From assembly GCA_037892935.1 (NCBI GenBank), contig JAYXKI010000002.1:248001-312000 (forward strand): a stretch of DNA of 64,000 bases, in the 5' to 3' direction. How positions within the stretch are numbered: the stretch's first letter is position 1; each line of letters opens with the position of its first letter. This document shows positions 22,272 to 33,885 of the stretch, one piece after another. The DNA comes from Phlebopus portentosus (Eukaryota; Basidiomycota; Agaricomycetes; Boletales; Boletinellaceae). The position numbers and the translations under genes were made by a program. Below the pieces are notes generated by a model. The model searched no databases. It was given only the letters and a program-made list of their open reading frames with translations, and was not told where the DNA came from.

Positions 22272-22860
22272 TGTTATTCCCCTCTTACCTACACCCGAGT
22301 CGAGCCCCACATACGAAAATGGGTTCTGGGCTACGATCGGCTCCATCACATCGATATCGGGTTCGAGTATGTTATAACCAGAGATGATTGTATATGCTGC
22401 ATACATTCCCTTTCAGTCTAGACTCGTTTCGTCGTGATGTTCGCGTTGCACACTTTTGTCCTGAGATCTTTCTCTCATTATCTATTTCCTGGTTCCCACA
22501 TGTGGGTATTTACTCTCCCAACCCCGATCGTCGGGTGTAGGAATTTATTAGTTATTCCCCTCTTACCTACACCCGAGTTGAGCCCACGGGGAAATGAAAG
22601 GAGATGGATACGGATACGAAAATGGGATTCTGGAATCTATGAAGAGTCGGCTCCGCCACATCGATATTGGGTTTAAGTAAGTCATGTACGGAGATGGTTG
22701 TCTGCATGTCTTCCTTCCAGCCCAGACTCGTTTCGCCGTGATGTTCGTGCCGCATATTTCCGTCTTGAGATTTTCCCCTCAATTCTCGTTTCCTGTTCCC
22801 ACACGTAAAATTGCATTTCCCTTCCAATCATTGGGTGTAGGACGTTCTCGGAACGACGTT
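22272..22860. repeat. Diverged tandem duplication, period about 280 bp
   Basis: Copy A (about 22272-22550) and copy B (about 22551-22860) share, in the same order, TTATTCCCCTCTTACCTACA, ACGAAAATGGG, CATCGATAT followed by GGGTT, a CAGACTCGTTTCG-type box and a CCTG-TTCCCACA box ending in GGGTGTAGGA. A third fragment near 21716-21785 repeats the ATCGATATCGGGTTCGAGTA and CTTCCTTCCAG parts. No coding frame runs through the copies. Confidence 0.75.
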
Positions 22861-24819
22861 ACTAAGTGGCTCTCAGCCAAAGTATTCTTATTATTCTATT
22901 CATTTGATTTATTTTGATAGCATGCCTTCCGAGATCCTGAATGATCCCTCCCCCGCTCTTTTGCATCTCACGCTATCTTTTTACTGGATGTTCCTTCATG
23001 CCGCGGCTCGGGTTCGGGAAGCGGCACATCAGGCGTCTAATTCTGGGGAGGCAAACCTTCCTGGGCTGCCGAGACAATAATTCGTCCACGAGACCTTACG
23101 CCATTGGCCCCCCAAAAGTAGAATCTTTCAGGAGAAGAGAGCGTTTCAAAGATATTAAAGCTAATATTCTTCGAAGCTTGACTGCTGACCTATACGGACG
23201 AGTCACGGATCCTATTCCAAATTATTTCATGTTGTGGAGTCCTTGAATTCAGTCAAATACTTCGAGAAGCCCAGCTCCCCCCCCCGGAACCATTTGGAGA
23301 GGTTATTCAATGATCGATCGGAATTGCATTCCTGAAGAGCGAACATGATTTGCAATCTCTGGCCGAAAGTCCTCATTACGTGCAGATATTTTTATCACTT
23401 ACTTGAAGATCAGATCTGTGTAGACTTTCTGAAGGACTTCTCTGACCTTTACGTGGATAAAGTGATTCGTTTGGCTTCCTAGAGAAGAATCTTTCTGATT
23501 TTCTGGGATCCTTGGTCTCTTTCTATTCAAAGAGTACTATGACAGACAAGAATTCCTGAAGGTTGAAGTGGTCTGGTGAACAATTAGAATCTTGGCGTGC
23601 GCTCGTGCCTGGAACATCCTGAGTGCACTATCCTCAAATAGCATACTGTTGGTTTGCGAGGATCGTCAATCTGTTTTTCATATCTTCTCACCCCTTTCAT
23701 TTTAGCCTCCGTGTATAGTCTCACACCTTTTGACAAGTATGGGGTATTCCGAGATCAACAGACAAAGAAGGTGCGACTGAAACTCACTACTAGATGTTCG
23801 CGGGTTTTTCCTGTTACCTAAACATTATGACATTCAGAGACGGCACAAGTAGATCATCTTCGACAAAAAAAGTGAGATGTGCGCGTGTGAGCCTCGAGGC
23901 ATCAGCTTCCCTCATCATTGCAAGCACCATTTCTTCCGGCTATCTATGTTCCATGATGCTTCCAAGTGATATCATCCCTCTATCGCCACTTCTTCTCCGT
24001 CACCTTCGATTTGGCTATGCAGAGCGATGAGAAAATAAAGTTTAGCTGCCTTTTAAAGGAATTTTCGCGCTTCCCAGGATCAGATCATGCAACATGGATC
24101 ACGCACATTTCACGATCACGCGTTTTCCCACCTTTCCCCACGTGCGCGCATCGCCTTGTCCAGGAATATCAACGTCTACGCTCATGTCACATCCGCACCG
24201 CCTGTTCTAGCTTCCGTTTGTAGGTGTAGGGTGGTAGTGCGGTGAGGCGGTGTATTTCGTGCCCAACTCGGAGAAGCTTGGCAGTGCCTTGGTCTTCTTC
24301 AAGCAAGATGAGAGATGACTTCAGTTGACAGTCGACCGGGAACACCGAGTGCATCGGTTTATACTGAGCTGAAGAGGCTGCTTTATCACGAATAGCTGTA
24401 CAGACGAGAGCTTCTCTGCTGCGGAATGCACACAATGTGCGCTCTCCCTTGACAAGGTCACGACTTTCTCGCACAGATGCCTCCTGATGGATCCGACAAG
24501 ACCGAATAGTGCACGCTCTTGTTTGCAGAAGGGCGGTTTTCTCATTATGAGTGGTTTGCTCCCTGAGAGACATTGCCGAGATCTAATCGAGAAAACTTAA
24601 TTTGCACTCGCCTCGGAATTAATTGGGTCTTTCTCGGATCTACAAAAGTAGGCTTGACTGGAAGAGCCGATCAATGAGAATCAGGTAGGAAGCGTCTATA
24701 GCGGGCAAGCCGGAGATGGATACGGACAGCTTTTTAGATAGTCAGTGGCCCAACTGCCCTGGCGTCTTTCATACTTATATTGCGTGGAGGGGTGAGTCCT
24801 GACTGCCTGTCTCATCTTT

Positions 24820-26151
24820 TTGTCCTGTCATCTCCCTCCTTTTCCTTGGAGACGGCGACGGTCACTCCATCCGGCTTCTTCTCACAACGACCATCACAAT
24901 GAACACTTCGTACACCGGTGTCAGCACAGCCGCCTGCCTCCCCCTTCCACAGCGCACACCCATGGGCGTTCCCACTCTCTTTCGGATCCGCATTCTCTCC
25001 ATTCTGACTCCTCTGCTCTTGCTCCTTCCTCCGACCTGTGCTCTTCAACCGTCGAATTCTATGATTCTCAATCCATAACTCCTGATTGGCAGCGCGCGAC
25101 CCTCGCAAGCGCACGGGACAGCACATATCCAAGTCCCGACCCAGGCTCGGTCTCGAGCGCTAATGGAAATGAACAACCCCACGTGACACACTGCGTCGCT
25201 TCACCGCAGAGCATGGTTAGCTCTGGCTCCCCAAAAGGTGGCTCTCCAGTCACGCCATCATCCTCTATTGACACAGCTCATCCGACCCCTCGCACGACTG
25301 GCAAGAAACCGAGTATCGACAGAAATCCCAAGCCATGCGGAGCGTGCTCGAGCAGCAAACGCAAGGTAGACCTGTCTCTCCTGATGTAAACAGTGTATTT
25401 AGATACTATCGTGTTGAATATAGTGCAAGCCCATCCCTGGCGTGCCGAATCTCTGCGAAAGATGCAAGAACAACGGGCTCACGGAGTGTCCTCCGCACAT
25501 TTCATGGACGACGAGGAAGCAGAGCATGGCGGACGGAGGAAGTCTCTCGCCGCTTGACGTATGCCAATTTCTCCCTTCTGGGATATCATATATTGATCCT
25601 TGCTTTCATCAGGTCGATGAGAGTGCATTCTCTTCACGTTCCGCGAGTCCGTCGTATATCGGTGCTGGGAGATCGCCTGTGGGATATCCCGCTGGATTCC
25701 AGAATCCCAACGAGCATGGGGCATATGCAGACATGTCTACTACTCAGGAGTGGGTTCAGGCTCAGACGCAGGCTGAGGCGAACTCGAACACCATCGACTT
25801 GGGTGCGTACGATACGCACTACACGCCCCAGGCTCAGCAACCTGTCCGTGGTCAAGGCATCTCTGCACTCCACATCGTTCCGCAGTGTGCACAAAACAAC
25901 CAGAGGTATCCTAATTTGGATCGCATGCCTTTTTAATATTATTTTCTGACTCAGTTGCATATAGTTTGAGCCCCCCGTTGCACCCCGTCTGTCACGTCTG
26001 CAACACACCGTACGACGAGTACCTCATGCTCAGCTATGCTATGGCCCATCTCTCTTCAATCATTCCATCTCCTCCATACGAACTTGACCAGTCATTGCTC
26101 AAAGCGTACGGACACATTCCGCCACAAGACCCTTACGACAGCCGCTACTAG
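24820..26151 (+). CDS. Zn2Cys6-type DNA-binding protein (second copy)
   Basis: Four exons (24820-25365, 25424-25558, 25613-25905, 25965-26151) join in phase into 386 residues. Cys173, 176, 183, 193, 196 and 204 form C-X2-C-X6-C-X9-C-X2-C-X7-C, a Zn2Cys6-like cluster ending CPPH. The N-terminal 170 residues are Ser/Pro/His-rich and probably disordered. After the cluster comes a Gln/Ser-rich stretch (TQAEANSNTIDLG region), then a C-terminal part with HPVCHVCNTPYDEY, which adds a further Cys pair. No middle-homology region is seen. The first intron lies in phase 0 just before the third cluster Cys, the same place as in the gene at 3245, which argues for common descent. The ATG at 24820 is the only in-frame one well upstream of the cluster. 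A role as a transcription regulator is inferred. Confidence 0.65.
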
Positions 26152-28099
26152 ATCTCACAGAATCGGACTCAAATCTCCTTGACATAGACACTTGCCTCGG
26201 ACTCTTACGACTCCTTTTTGTCTACATGGACACTAGCGCCAATACTTTCTCCACTTTCAGTAATTGGGCTTTATTTTCGTAATTTCATTAATTATTCATT
26301 ATTGTTCATGTAGTTCATTGTTTCTATCACTTTCCCACTCACCGTCTCAAACGGACGTAGAATGCGCAATGGTCATCTGTATCCCTATCCCTATCCCTTC
26401 ATGACTGCGGACTTCATTGTTTTATTGCTTCCAACTGTCCTTACGCGGTTTATAATTACATTTTTCTTACCACATTTCATTGGGACATAACCACTTTTAC
26501 GATTCACTGTGCTGGCTTTCACCCTTTTTTTTTTTTACCCTTTCGTACATACATACGTACATAACAACTTTTGAACGAATGTTTGCTTGCTTGTAGATAA
26601 TCTGCGCCGAGCTCGAAACGAGCTTTGAAAGGAGCGCGATAGCAATACATTGAAATTTGCCTTGATTGATTTGTGATGCTCGAGGGGCGCAGAAGATGGG
26701 ACTCAATATGACTGATGCTTGGATCTTGAACGGGCCATTTTGCGAGAGTTCTGCGGACTGCACGCACAAGAGTCTTGACGGGGGCCCCTCCTTTACGAGG
26801 CGATGCTCTAGAAATAATGATGGTGATGATTATTCAGAATCAAGGCGGGCTAGAGGAGGACCGCCAACGATGCATAGCCCAGTTGATATGATGTGACTGC
26901 TCCGATGGAAGCCACTGGAATCGGCGAAGGAGGTACTATGTACATAAACAAGGTCGCAACGGCCACCGAAGACAACGGTAAAAGCTTTGTTCCTTTAGAT
27001 GGAGATGGCTACGAGGAGATCCTTGTAAATGGAGAAGGTCGCAAAGGTTTCAAAGAAGGAGAAGACTACGGCAAAAAGCTTTGGCCCTTCCAACCAAAAT
27101 GCGGATCGTAATAAGAAAATGTTTGAAAAGAGAAGTATGGGTAAAATGAAACCATACGCAACGGCCTCAAGCTAGCCTAGGTTCATCACGTTCCTCCCCA
27201 CCTCTGACAACTTCTTTCGCGCCTCGAGGCTCACATGCTCCCATGCTCCGCCGTTGATTCTTCCTTTTGTAGCTTGCTAATCCGTGCCACCTTAGTACCA
27301 CCATGAGGAAGAAGCAAGGGGAAAAGAATTTGATGACTACGGGAATAGTCTAGAAGACTAATCTGACTCGACCATCATTGTCATTTTCCGATTCCGTTAC
27401 GTTGGGGAGTTCAACAGGAAGAGAAGGTTAGTGTTTTGGGGCCACATTCGCTCTGGGCTGGGAACTAGGAGCAGGGACTGATTTTCAGATGTCCAAACTT
27501 GGAGGCCGAAATGACGGAGGTGGTCAACAGAGAAGCTCTTCCAAACGTAGACGACATATCCGTTTTCCATCAGTAGCTCCTATCGTTTCGGGTTCGCAAC
27601 GGTTCTCAACGGACCCATCCATCCTATCAGTACTTACTATTTCCCTATTTTATGTGCGAATCCTAATCCTTCGCCGAAAATTTTACGCACCTTTCCTCCG
27701 TTCCTCCCCACGATAACTACACCAAGCACTTCTTTCTTTAGAGTTTTGTCAACAAAAATATTGCCTTTTTGCCTGACAACAGTGCAGCATACTCGTGAAG
27801 TGAATTTGAAAGAGATATGATTGGCGCTACGATATCGCCGGGCGAAGAAAGGGCGGTTGACGAGGGGGAGGGGGGGGCAGTCGGAAGTCGGTCGGAGATT
27901 GAAGTAACATAGTCGGCCACATTCTAGGTCTAGGTCTAGCAGTATGTATGATACACGCGAGTTGAGTTCGCAGCTCAGTACAAACTAGTGGCGCAACGCA
28001 CGGCTTTGCCGCCATCATGATCACCCGTCTATATTTCATGTCAGAAAATGAGGACCCGAGTGTACATCGGACAGCCGAATCTTGAAGGAGGAAGGAAGG
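26152..28099. other. Intergenic, no gene seen
   Basis: About 1.9 kb. AT-rich 3' flank of the zinc-cluster gene, with a short TATCCC repeat near 26380. Small frames at 26666 and 26893 lack features; the latter is Gly/Glu/Lys-rich and short. No gene is called. Confidence 0.4.
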
Positions 28100-29210
28100 A
28101 ATTAACGAGACGGAAGTAGAAAGAGACGTCCACCTGGCACCTGTAGAGATTAGCATTGAAGTTGCCAAAGTGAATGAGATGGAACTATCGTAGCATGGGT
28201 AAAAAAATGTCGGGACCGACCTGCGGGAAACAAATGAAAGAGATGCTCCAGTATATTGGTCGCCCGGCATAGAAATTCCAAAGAACCAATATTTATAGAA
28301 TTTACTCACAGGTACCCTCTGGCCAGTCACTAGTCTTCGACCCCAAGGACATTCTCGGCATCCGTGCATCGCGGTTCACGAGCGGCACATATAGTCCAAA
28401 AGAGATCTCGAATATTTTTCGAATATTTTTTCAGTTTAAGTCATCAATAATCTGAGGGCAGAAGTACCGATGGATAAAAACGTGTGGAAGATGAGAACGC
28501 AGGGACGAGGACATGATAGCGTCTCCTGCATGTGGCACAGCTTTGTTTTGACTCGCAGGTAGGCACTTGGCCAACTCGTAAACGCGAGCAAGTATCTGAA
28601 ACTCGAGCTAACGTCCGATTTTGCCGCCATCACGGACTCTTGCCTCTTCCTGATAGAATGCGAGAAGTAATCCAGCGTACAGAGGAGTGTCAACCCGAAA
28701 GAGGAAACGAGGGCAGTAACGGCATTATTGTACTACGCGGGCTCGGAAGTGGAAAAGAAGTACTCCTTTAGAAATTAGCATTGGACTTGCCAAAAACATT
28801 CAAATGAAGAAGAGCCAATACCTGAATAAATAAATTATCGTTCGGGAGGCAAATAAATGAGATCTTACTACTTTATTGGAGTTACCAAAAACATTCAAAA
28901 TGGAATACTCGTGGCCTGGGTAAAAAAAAAAGGCGTCGGGATCGGCCTGCGGGAAACGAAAAACTAAATGAGATGTCCCGACATTTTGGTGGCATTTAGC
29001 AAAAAATCAAGGGGACCAATATTTATAGAATTTACTCACAGGATCACTCTGTCTAGGCAATAGTACTTCGGCCGCACATACGATACATGAGTTCCAGCAG
29101 GCGCTCGTCTGAGCACCCCGATCGACCGACCGACGAATCCTCAGGAACATTCTTGGCATCCAAGTCCAGCTATCCCGGTTCATGAACATGATCAGAAAGA
29201 GACCTGGAGT
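28100..29210 (-). repeat. Diverged direct duplication with fossil intron
   Basis: Two blocks about 720 bp apart (roughly 28110-28410 and 28770-29210) share several boxes in the same order: GATTAGCATTGAAGTTGCC / AAATTAGCATTGGACTTGCC, a GGGTAAAAAAA box, CGGGA-CGGCCTGCGGGAAAC, CCAATATTTATAGAATTTACTCACAGG and a CATTCT-GGCATCC box. On the minus strand both copies have GTGAGT followed by AAATTCTATAAATATTGG and then TTTCCCGCAG before the next shared box. These are a donor and acceptor bounding an intron of about 90 bp. Flanking frames align weakly (NRD followed by MPRM in both) but are interrupted. This looks like two decaying copies of a small spliced gene; the product is not recognised. Confidence 0.6.
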
Positions 29211-30518
29211 CTTTCCGAGTCCACACGTTCCTTATTTCATGATACATCCAACCCGAGGACTTGAAATTGAAGCAGTGGCCTTCGCAAAATATTGGTGTTC
29301 TTCGGGCTGTATGTATTAGGCGGCGTGCTCGTAGCGTATGCTGACCATGCACCCAAACCCGCTTCAAATGAACAGATTGTCATCAAAAATTCTCAGTTTG
29401 TCCAAGGTTTAATTCTTCCGTCGGGAGCTGCATGCAGGCTTTCGTTGTATCTCACGGAAGAGACACAGATATTTCAAGGTCCTGGTCCCTGGTGAGACGG
29501 CAGCTCGAGTTTCAGATACTTGTTCACGTTTTCGAGTCGTTTTAGCAGGTACGGACAGTCAAGGTGGTGCCACATGCTCCCGACTCTATCATTTCCTTTT
29601 TGTAACCCTTCGACATCATCTTCAGAAAGTTGTCACTCGTCCGCCCTTCGTTCTCAGACCTGGGTTTTTGATGTGCATAAATTAGATCTTAAGCTTCTTT
29701 TGGTTTATACGTCTAGTCCCTCCTGAAATGGACCTGAGGCCGACTTTGGCACGACATGTCTAATGCTGCAGGCAAGGACCTCTCTGAAATCGATTCAACC
29801 ATATCACAGTACAGTGATTCGAACAATACTAGACAGCGACTTCGCCAACATAACAAAAAAATCTGTAGTCTATTTCGAGATTTTCTTTCCTTCCTTCTTC
29901 GTCTCTCTGATCCGTAGCCATAAGGCCTGCGCACCGGATAGATAACATCAATGCAACAGCCCCTCCGCATGAAAACGACAGATGCACGTCTGCATATGTG
30001 ACAATGTGACAATGAGCGCAAAGTGGAACATCCTTCCTACAAAATGCCAACTAATGTACCCTTTCGCATTGACGCTCGCGGTAACCCATCCAATAATAAC
30101 TTCTTGTCTCATAGTCTAGACGTCCCACCTGAGGAGTGTCCTCCTCAACAAAGAGTCGAGTGGCACTTTGACATATCTAATGCGGCCAGCGTGAACCCTT
30201 CTCGAGAACAGGAATCGACTGAACTGTACCACATTGTGATTGAATCAATATGGTATTCAACGCGTTCGACATCACAAAGAAAATTTTGGCTTTCTTTATT
30301 TTCCTTCCATCCAATCCTTTGCTTCTTTGGATCGCAACCGATAGGTTAGTGCGGCAGATATGTGACGGCAAAGAACAGCGCCTCTACACATAATGACAGA
30401 CACAGTTTGTATCCTGACGTTGGGCAAAAGCGTTCGAGATGCAAAGAAATGTCGTTATCCTCAGCATCGGAGCGTGCCGCAATCCAGCTGAATTTAATCT
30501 GTTTCGAATTACTTCCAG

Positions 30519-30784
30519 AGAAGTGAATACCGTGACGGGAAGCGCTGTTGCGAAGGTAGTCGGAAGTCCAAGGAAAAAATATTTGATCATGTCAGAAATC
30601 TTCGGGACATACGATGGTTCAGAGACATCGATGAGAAGATTCGATCTCCCTGTGCCGTATTGTACTGGCGCTTTGAGCCCGATGCAGATCAATTCGCGAT
30701 GAAGGGAGATTTTGAAAACAGGAAACGTGTCCAGCTGCAATTGTTGCTAATCAGTCAAGATCATTCCTTCATATCTTGCCCAAC
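30519..30784 (+). other. Possible orphan exon
   Basis: A 266-bp open frame starts right after a good acceptor (TTACTTCCAG) and runs to a stop at 30782-30784. It lacks an early ATG. It reads as a charged, protein-like sequence (KIFDHVRNLRDIRWFRDIDE, then WRFEPDADQFAMKGDFENRK). A plausible first exon would be around 30047 (MPTNVPFRIDARGN), but I could not join them with confidence. No family is recognised. It could be a chance frame or a gene relic. Confidence 0.2.
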
Positions 30785-31945
30785 ATGACGCCCAAATCTT
30801 CAGAAATCAAATTATTCTTTTTGAGCAAGCCTCGAATCGGAAAGGAGCTCGACCGCCACGGGCTGGTAATCTAAATGATCTGGCAAGCGAACGATCTCGA
30901 GACGAATCCAGCCTTCGTTCCACTCCCCGAGAGTCCCGACGCTATAGCCCGACAACGACAACGACGCTTCCTGGTGTAGGGTAAAAGAGTAGAGAAAAAA
31001 GCGCTTGGGAAGCGTAGATAGTCCAGGCAAACTTTATAAGTTAGAAGAGTAGAATCACTGCAAAAAACCACCAAAGCACGAAAAAATGGTTGCCACTGCT
31101 GAAATTGAAACTATATATGCGACCAGACGTATCCGGAACGTCATCATAAGTGCCACCCCATCGATGAGATCCCTGACATGGTCAGAACTGGGTATCACAA
31201 CTTGCGAATAATTGCGAAATCAGAAGAGCTCGCCGCTGGACAAGTCCTTAGATGGGTCAAAAGAAGACCGGGAACGAACCCCGGGTGGACTGACTTGAGC
31301 GATCTGAGCATCGCGAAAGACCTCTATACTACTGGGCTTCGCTTCGATGAAACATCTCGTCCCGGGAATTGACCTGAGTCACAGCCTCTTCCTGAGGACG
31401 ATTCAGCGCGACAAGAAATGATAACGAATCCCGTACGTGGTGGACGTCAACGGTGTGTGGCAGTCCCGTACAAGCAGAACTTGGAGGTTATATACGTAAT
31501 GTGACTGTAACATCATTCGTCACGCCATGCGTCACAGGAGGAGAGAGAGAAGTGGACATCGCGACATCTGACCATCGCAAGAATCGAGAATATCGATGTG
31601 TTGCATGACCGTCTAAGAACAGATATTACCGATTATGTGAGTGGCCAATATACATAGGACAGGACAAGGGGCAAGTTGCAGTGAAGTAGATCAAAAGAAG
31701 GCCAGGTTCAGGGGTGTTCAATGATGATCGGCCCAGTTCAATGAATGGTAAACGAGTCGGCCGCATTCACGCCGCATTCAGCTTCTCTTAACTTTGAACG
31801 GCCATGTCCGAGACGGCTTGGAACGACGCTGGAGGATGAGGCTGAATAAGAACAAGGACTAATGGCTCCGACGAGGCTTGATCATGCCACTGATGATTAT
31901 GGCACGGAGGAGGACGGATGACCCAGTTCCGGGCGGGATACAAAG

Positions 31946-31979
31946 ACTACTACTTACTACTACTACTACTACTACTACT
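31946..31979. repeat. (ACT)n microsatellite
   Basis: About ten ACT units with one interruption, roughly 120 bp upstream of the dioxygenase ATG. Confidence 0.9.
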
Positions 31980-32095
31980 GAGTAACAGTACTTGGAAGTA
32001 TCTTTCAAGCTGACAGGTCTTCTCCCGCTGTCTGCTCCTCCATTTTGCTTCCCCCTCTCCATTCCCAGCTTTTTGCAGCTTGATCAGCGTCAACA

Positions 32096-33453
32096 ATGTT
32101 CGTACGTGGCATCAGTCGCCTCGCAGCCCACTCAGCGCAGCGAAATCATCTTCCAGTGCGAGCTTACAGATATTTTTCAACAATTGTTGTTGAACGGGAT
32201 AGTATCTCCGTCCCAGCTCTGCACGCCTCGTTCCCCTTCGTCTGGCTGCGCGATTCGTGCCAATGCCCGTCATGCGTGCACCCATCGACGCGTCAGAAGT
32301 TACATCGGTCGTCTGATTTTGCCCGTGACGTCCCGCCGAGACCTGTGTCGGCAGAAGCCGTGGATGGTGGACTTCGTATTGCCTGGTCTTCTCGTCCGGA
32401 TTCTGCTTCTACGGAACACCAATCGTTTTATTCAGCAGATTTCCTGGCGCGACATTCTTCGCCTTCTACACTATTTACATTTCACCGCGACGTATCTCCG
32501 GAGCCATGGGTGGCCTCACAATTCGCGGCACGCACCGCCTTTCCGTATACTTCACTTGACCACCCCGAAACACTACTAGAAGTATATAAACAACTCAAGA
32601 GCGATGGCCTTGTATTCTTCTCTGGTATTCCAACAGAGGAGACCTCAGACGAGAAATGTGAGCTCCGCAAACTCGCAACGCGTCTCAGCGTGCTTCGCCG
32701 GACATTCTATGGCGAAACATGGGACGTGAGGAACATTAGGAATAGCAAGAACATCGCGTACACGAATCTCGATTTGGGATTACATATGGATCTTCTGTAC
32801 GTATCGGCACATGCTCCTCGCTTCCGTTAAATGCGGGATTATGCTAAGTTTATTTTTTGTACTTGAAGGTATTTTAAAGAGCCTCCTCGGTATCAAATCC
32901 TCCATGCTCTACGGAATAGAGTTCACGGTGGTCAATCACTCTTCGTTGACGCTTTACACGCTGCAAATCGTCTTCAATCTGCTTTCCCAGAGGACTTTAA
33001 TATTCTCGCTAATACACCAGTTCTTTTCATTACATCAATGACGGCCACCACTTGCACCATTCACATCCTACGTTCGAGATTTCTCGACTCTCTGATAAGC
33101 CAAATGGAGCAGGAAAGACGACGGAAATGACTAGTATCAATTACTCGCCACCATTCCAAGCTCCGCTCCCGGTCGGGACGCCAAGGGCATTCTACGAAGC
33201 TTTAGCGAAGTTCGAGGACTTACTCAACGACCCCGCTGCATGCGTAACTAGGCTTCTTCACGAGGGTGATGCGGTAATCTTTGATAATCGACGGGTCTTA
33301 CATGGACGAGCTGCGTTTGAGGAGATCGACGATGGCACGGGCAAGGAGGGAGGAGGGGAGGGAGAGACCAGTCGTTGGTTAAAGGGGTGTTACCTTGAAG
33401 AGGATCCAGTATTGGATAGAATGAGGGTCCTAAGTGAGGAAATAGAAAAGTGA
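32096..33453 (+). CDS. Gamma-butyrobetaine dioxygenase-like 2-oxoglutarate oxygenase
   Basis: Two exons (32096-32796 and 32869-33453) separated by a 72-bp intron; about 428 residues expected. The N-terminus (MFVRGISRLAAHSAQR, then RAYRYFST) looks like a mitochondrial targeting peptide. WLRDSCQCPSC (Cys55, 57, 60) matches the zinc-binding N-terminal domain of gamma-butyrobetaine and trimethyllysine hydroxylases. The TauD-type core carries the iron motif His230-x-Asp232 (LGLHMDLL) and the distal His near residue 379 (RVLHGRAAF). This family acts in carnitine synthesis; which of the two substrates is used cannot be told. The frame shifts near the TTTT run at 33024-33027: TPVLF continues as HYINDGHHLHHSHPT only if one base is added. 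That segment is highly conserved, so a single missing base is the simplest reading. Confidence 0.8.
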
Positions 33454-33885
33454 GATCCCGCCTGTTCTCACTATTCATTGACGGGAAGTTGACTGATTCG
33501 GCGATAGGTAAAAATGTATCATTTCATTCAAATGACGGAATCAATGAAAGGATTTATCGTCTGACTGGCTCCTGAAGTACTCAATAACTCCGCAAGCGAT
33601 TAGAACTCTGCATCTTCAAGAACGTAGAAAAGTCCCGACTTCGATTTCTCACATCGGACTTTTTGAAAAGTAAAGAATTTTTTTCAGATCTTAGCAACCC
33701 TCAGGTAGAGCATCAACATAAATTAATCGCGTCTATGCTTAGTGGTCGTATTTTTCCTACAGGATTATACTCGTGCTTTAGCGAAATGAATGGCAACTGT
33801 TTGTTGTGAGTGCTAACTGTTCCGATTTCCGATGACATAGTCCGATTTTAGCAAACGCCCGCTTTCGTCACACTCGCCTGCTCTT
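33454..33885. other. Convergent 3' intergenic region
   Basis: 432 bp between the ends of the dioxygenase and the first F-box gene. AT-rich; no gene or structured element was recognised. Confidence 0.4.

Larger units (their letters stand above)
20404..24819. other. Gene-poor, repeat-rich region
   Basis: About 4.4 kb without a convincing gene. It holds homopolymer G and C runs (near 20633 and 21900), GTAC/ATGC tetranucleotide runs (21361, 21541), the 17-bp repeat array and two tandem duplications listed separately. From about 23.2 kb on it is plain unique-looking sequence with short frames only. Confidence 0.5.
29211..32095. other. Mostly non-genic, with one possible exon
   Basis: About 2.9 kb of short frames. 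The one stretch that reads like protein is at about 30519-30784 and is listed separately. An ACT trinucleotide run sits at 31946-31979, shortly before the dioxygenase gene. No RNA gene was recognised. Confidence 0.4.

Noticed and set aside
26893..27111. Plus-strand frame rich in Gly, Glu and Lys
   Set aside because: Only 72 codons, low complexity, no splice-consistent extension and no promoter feature.
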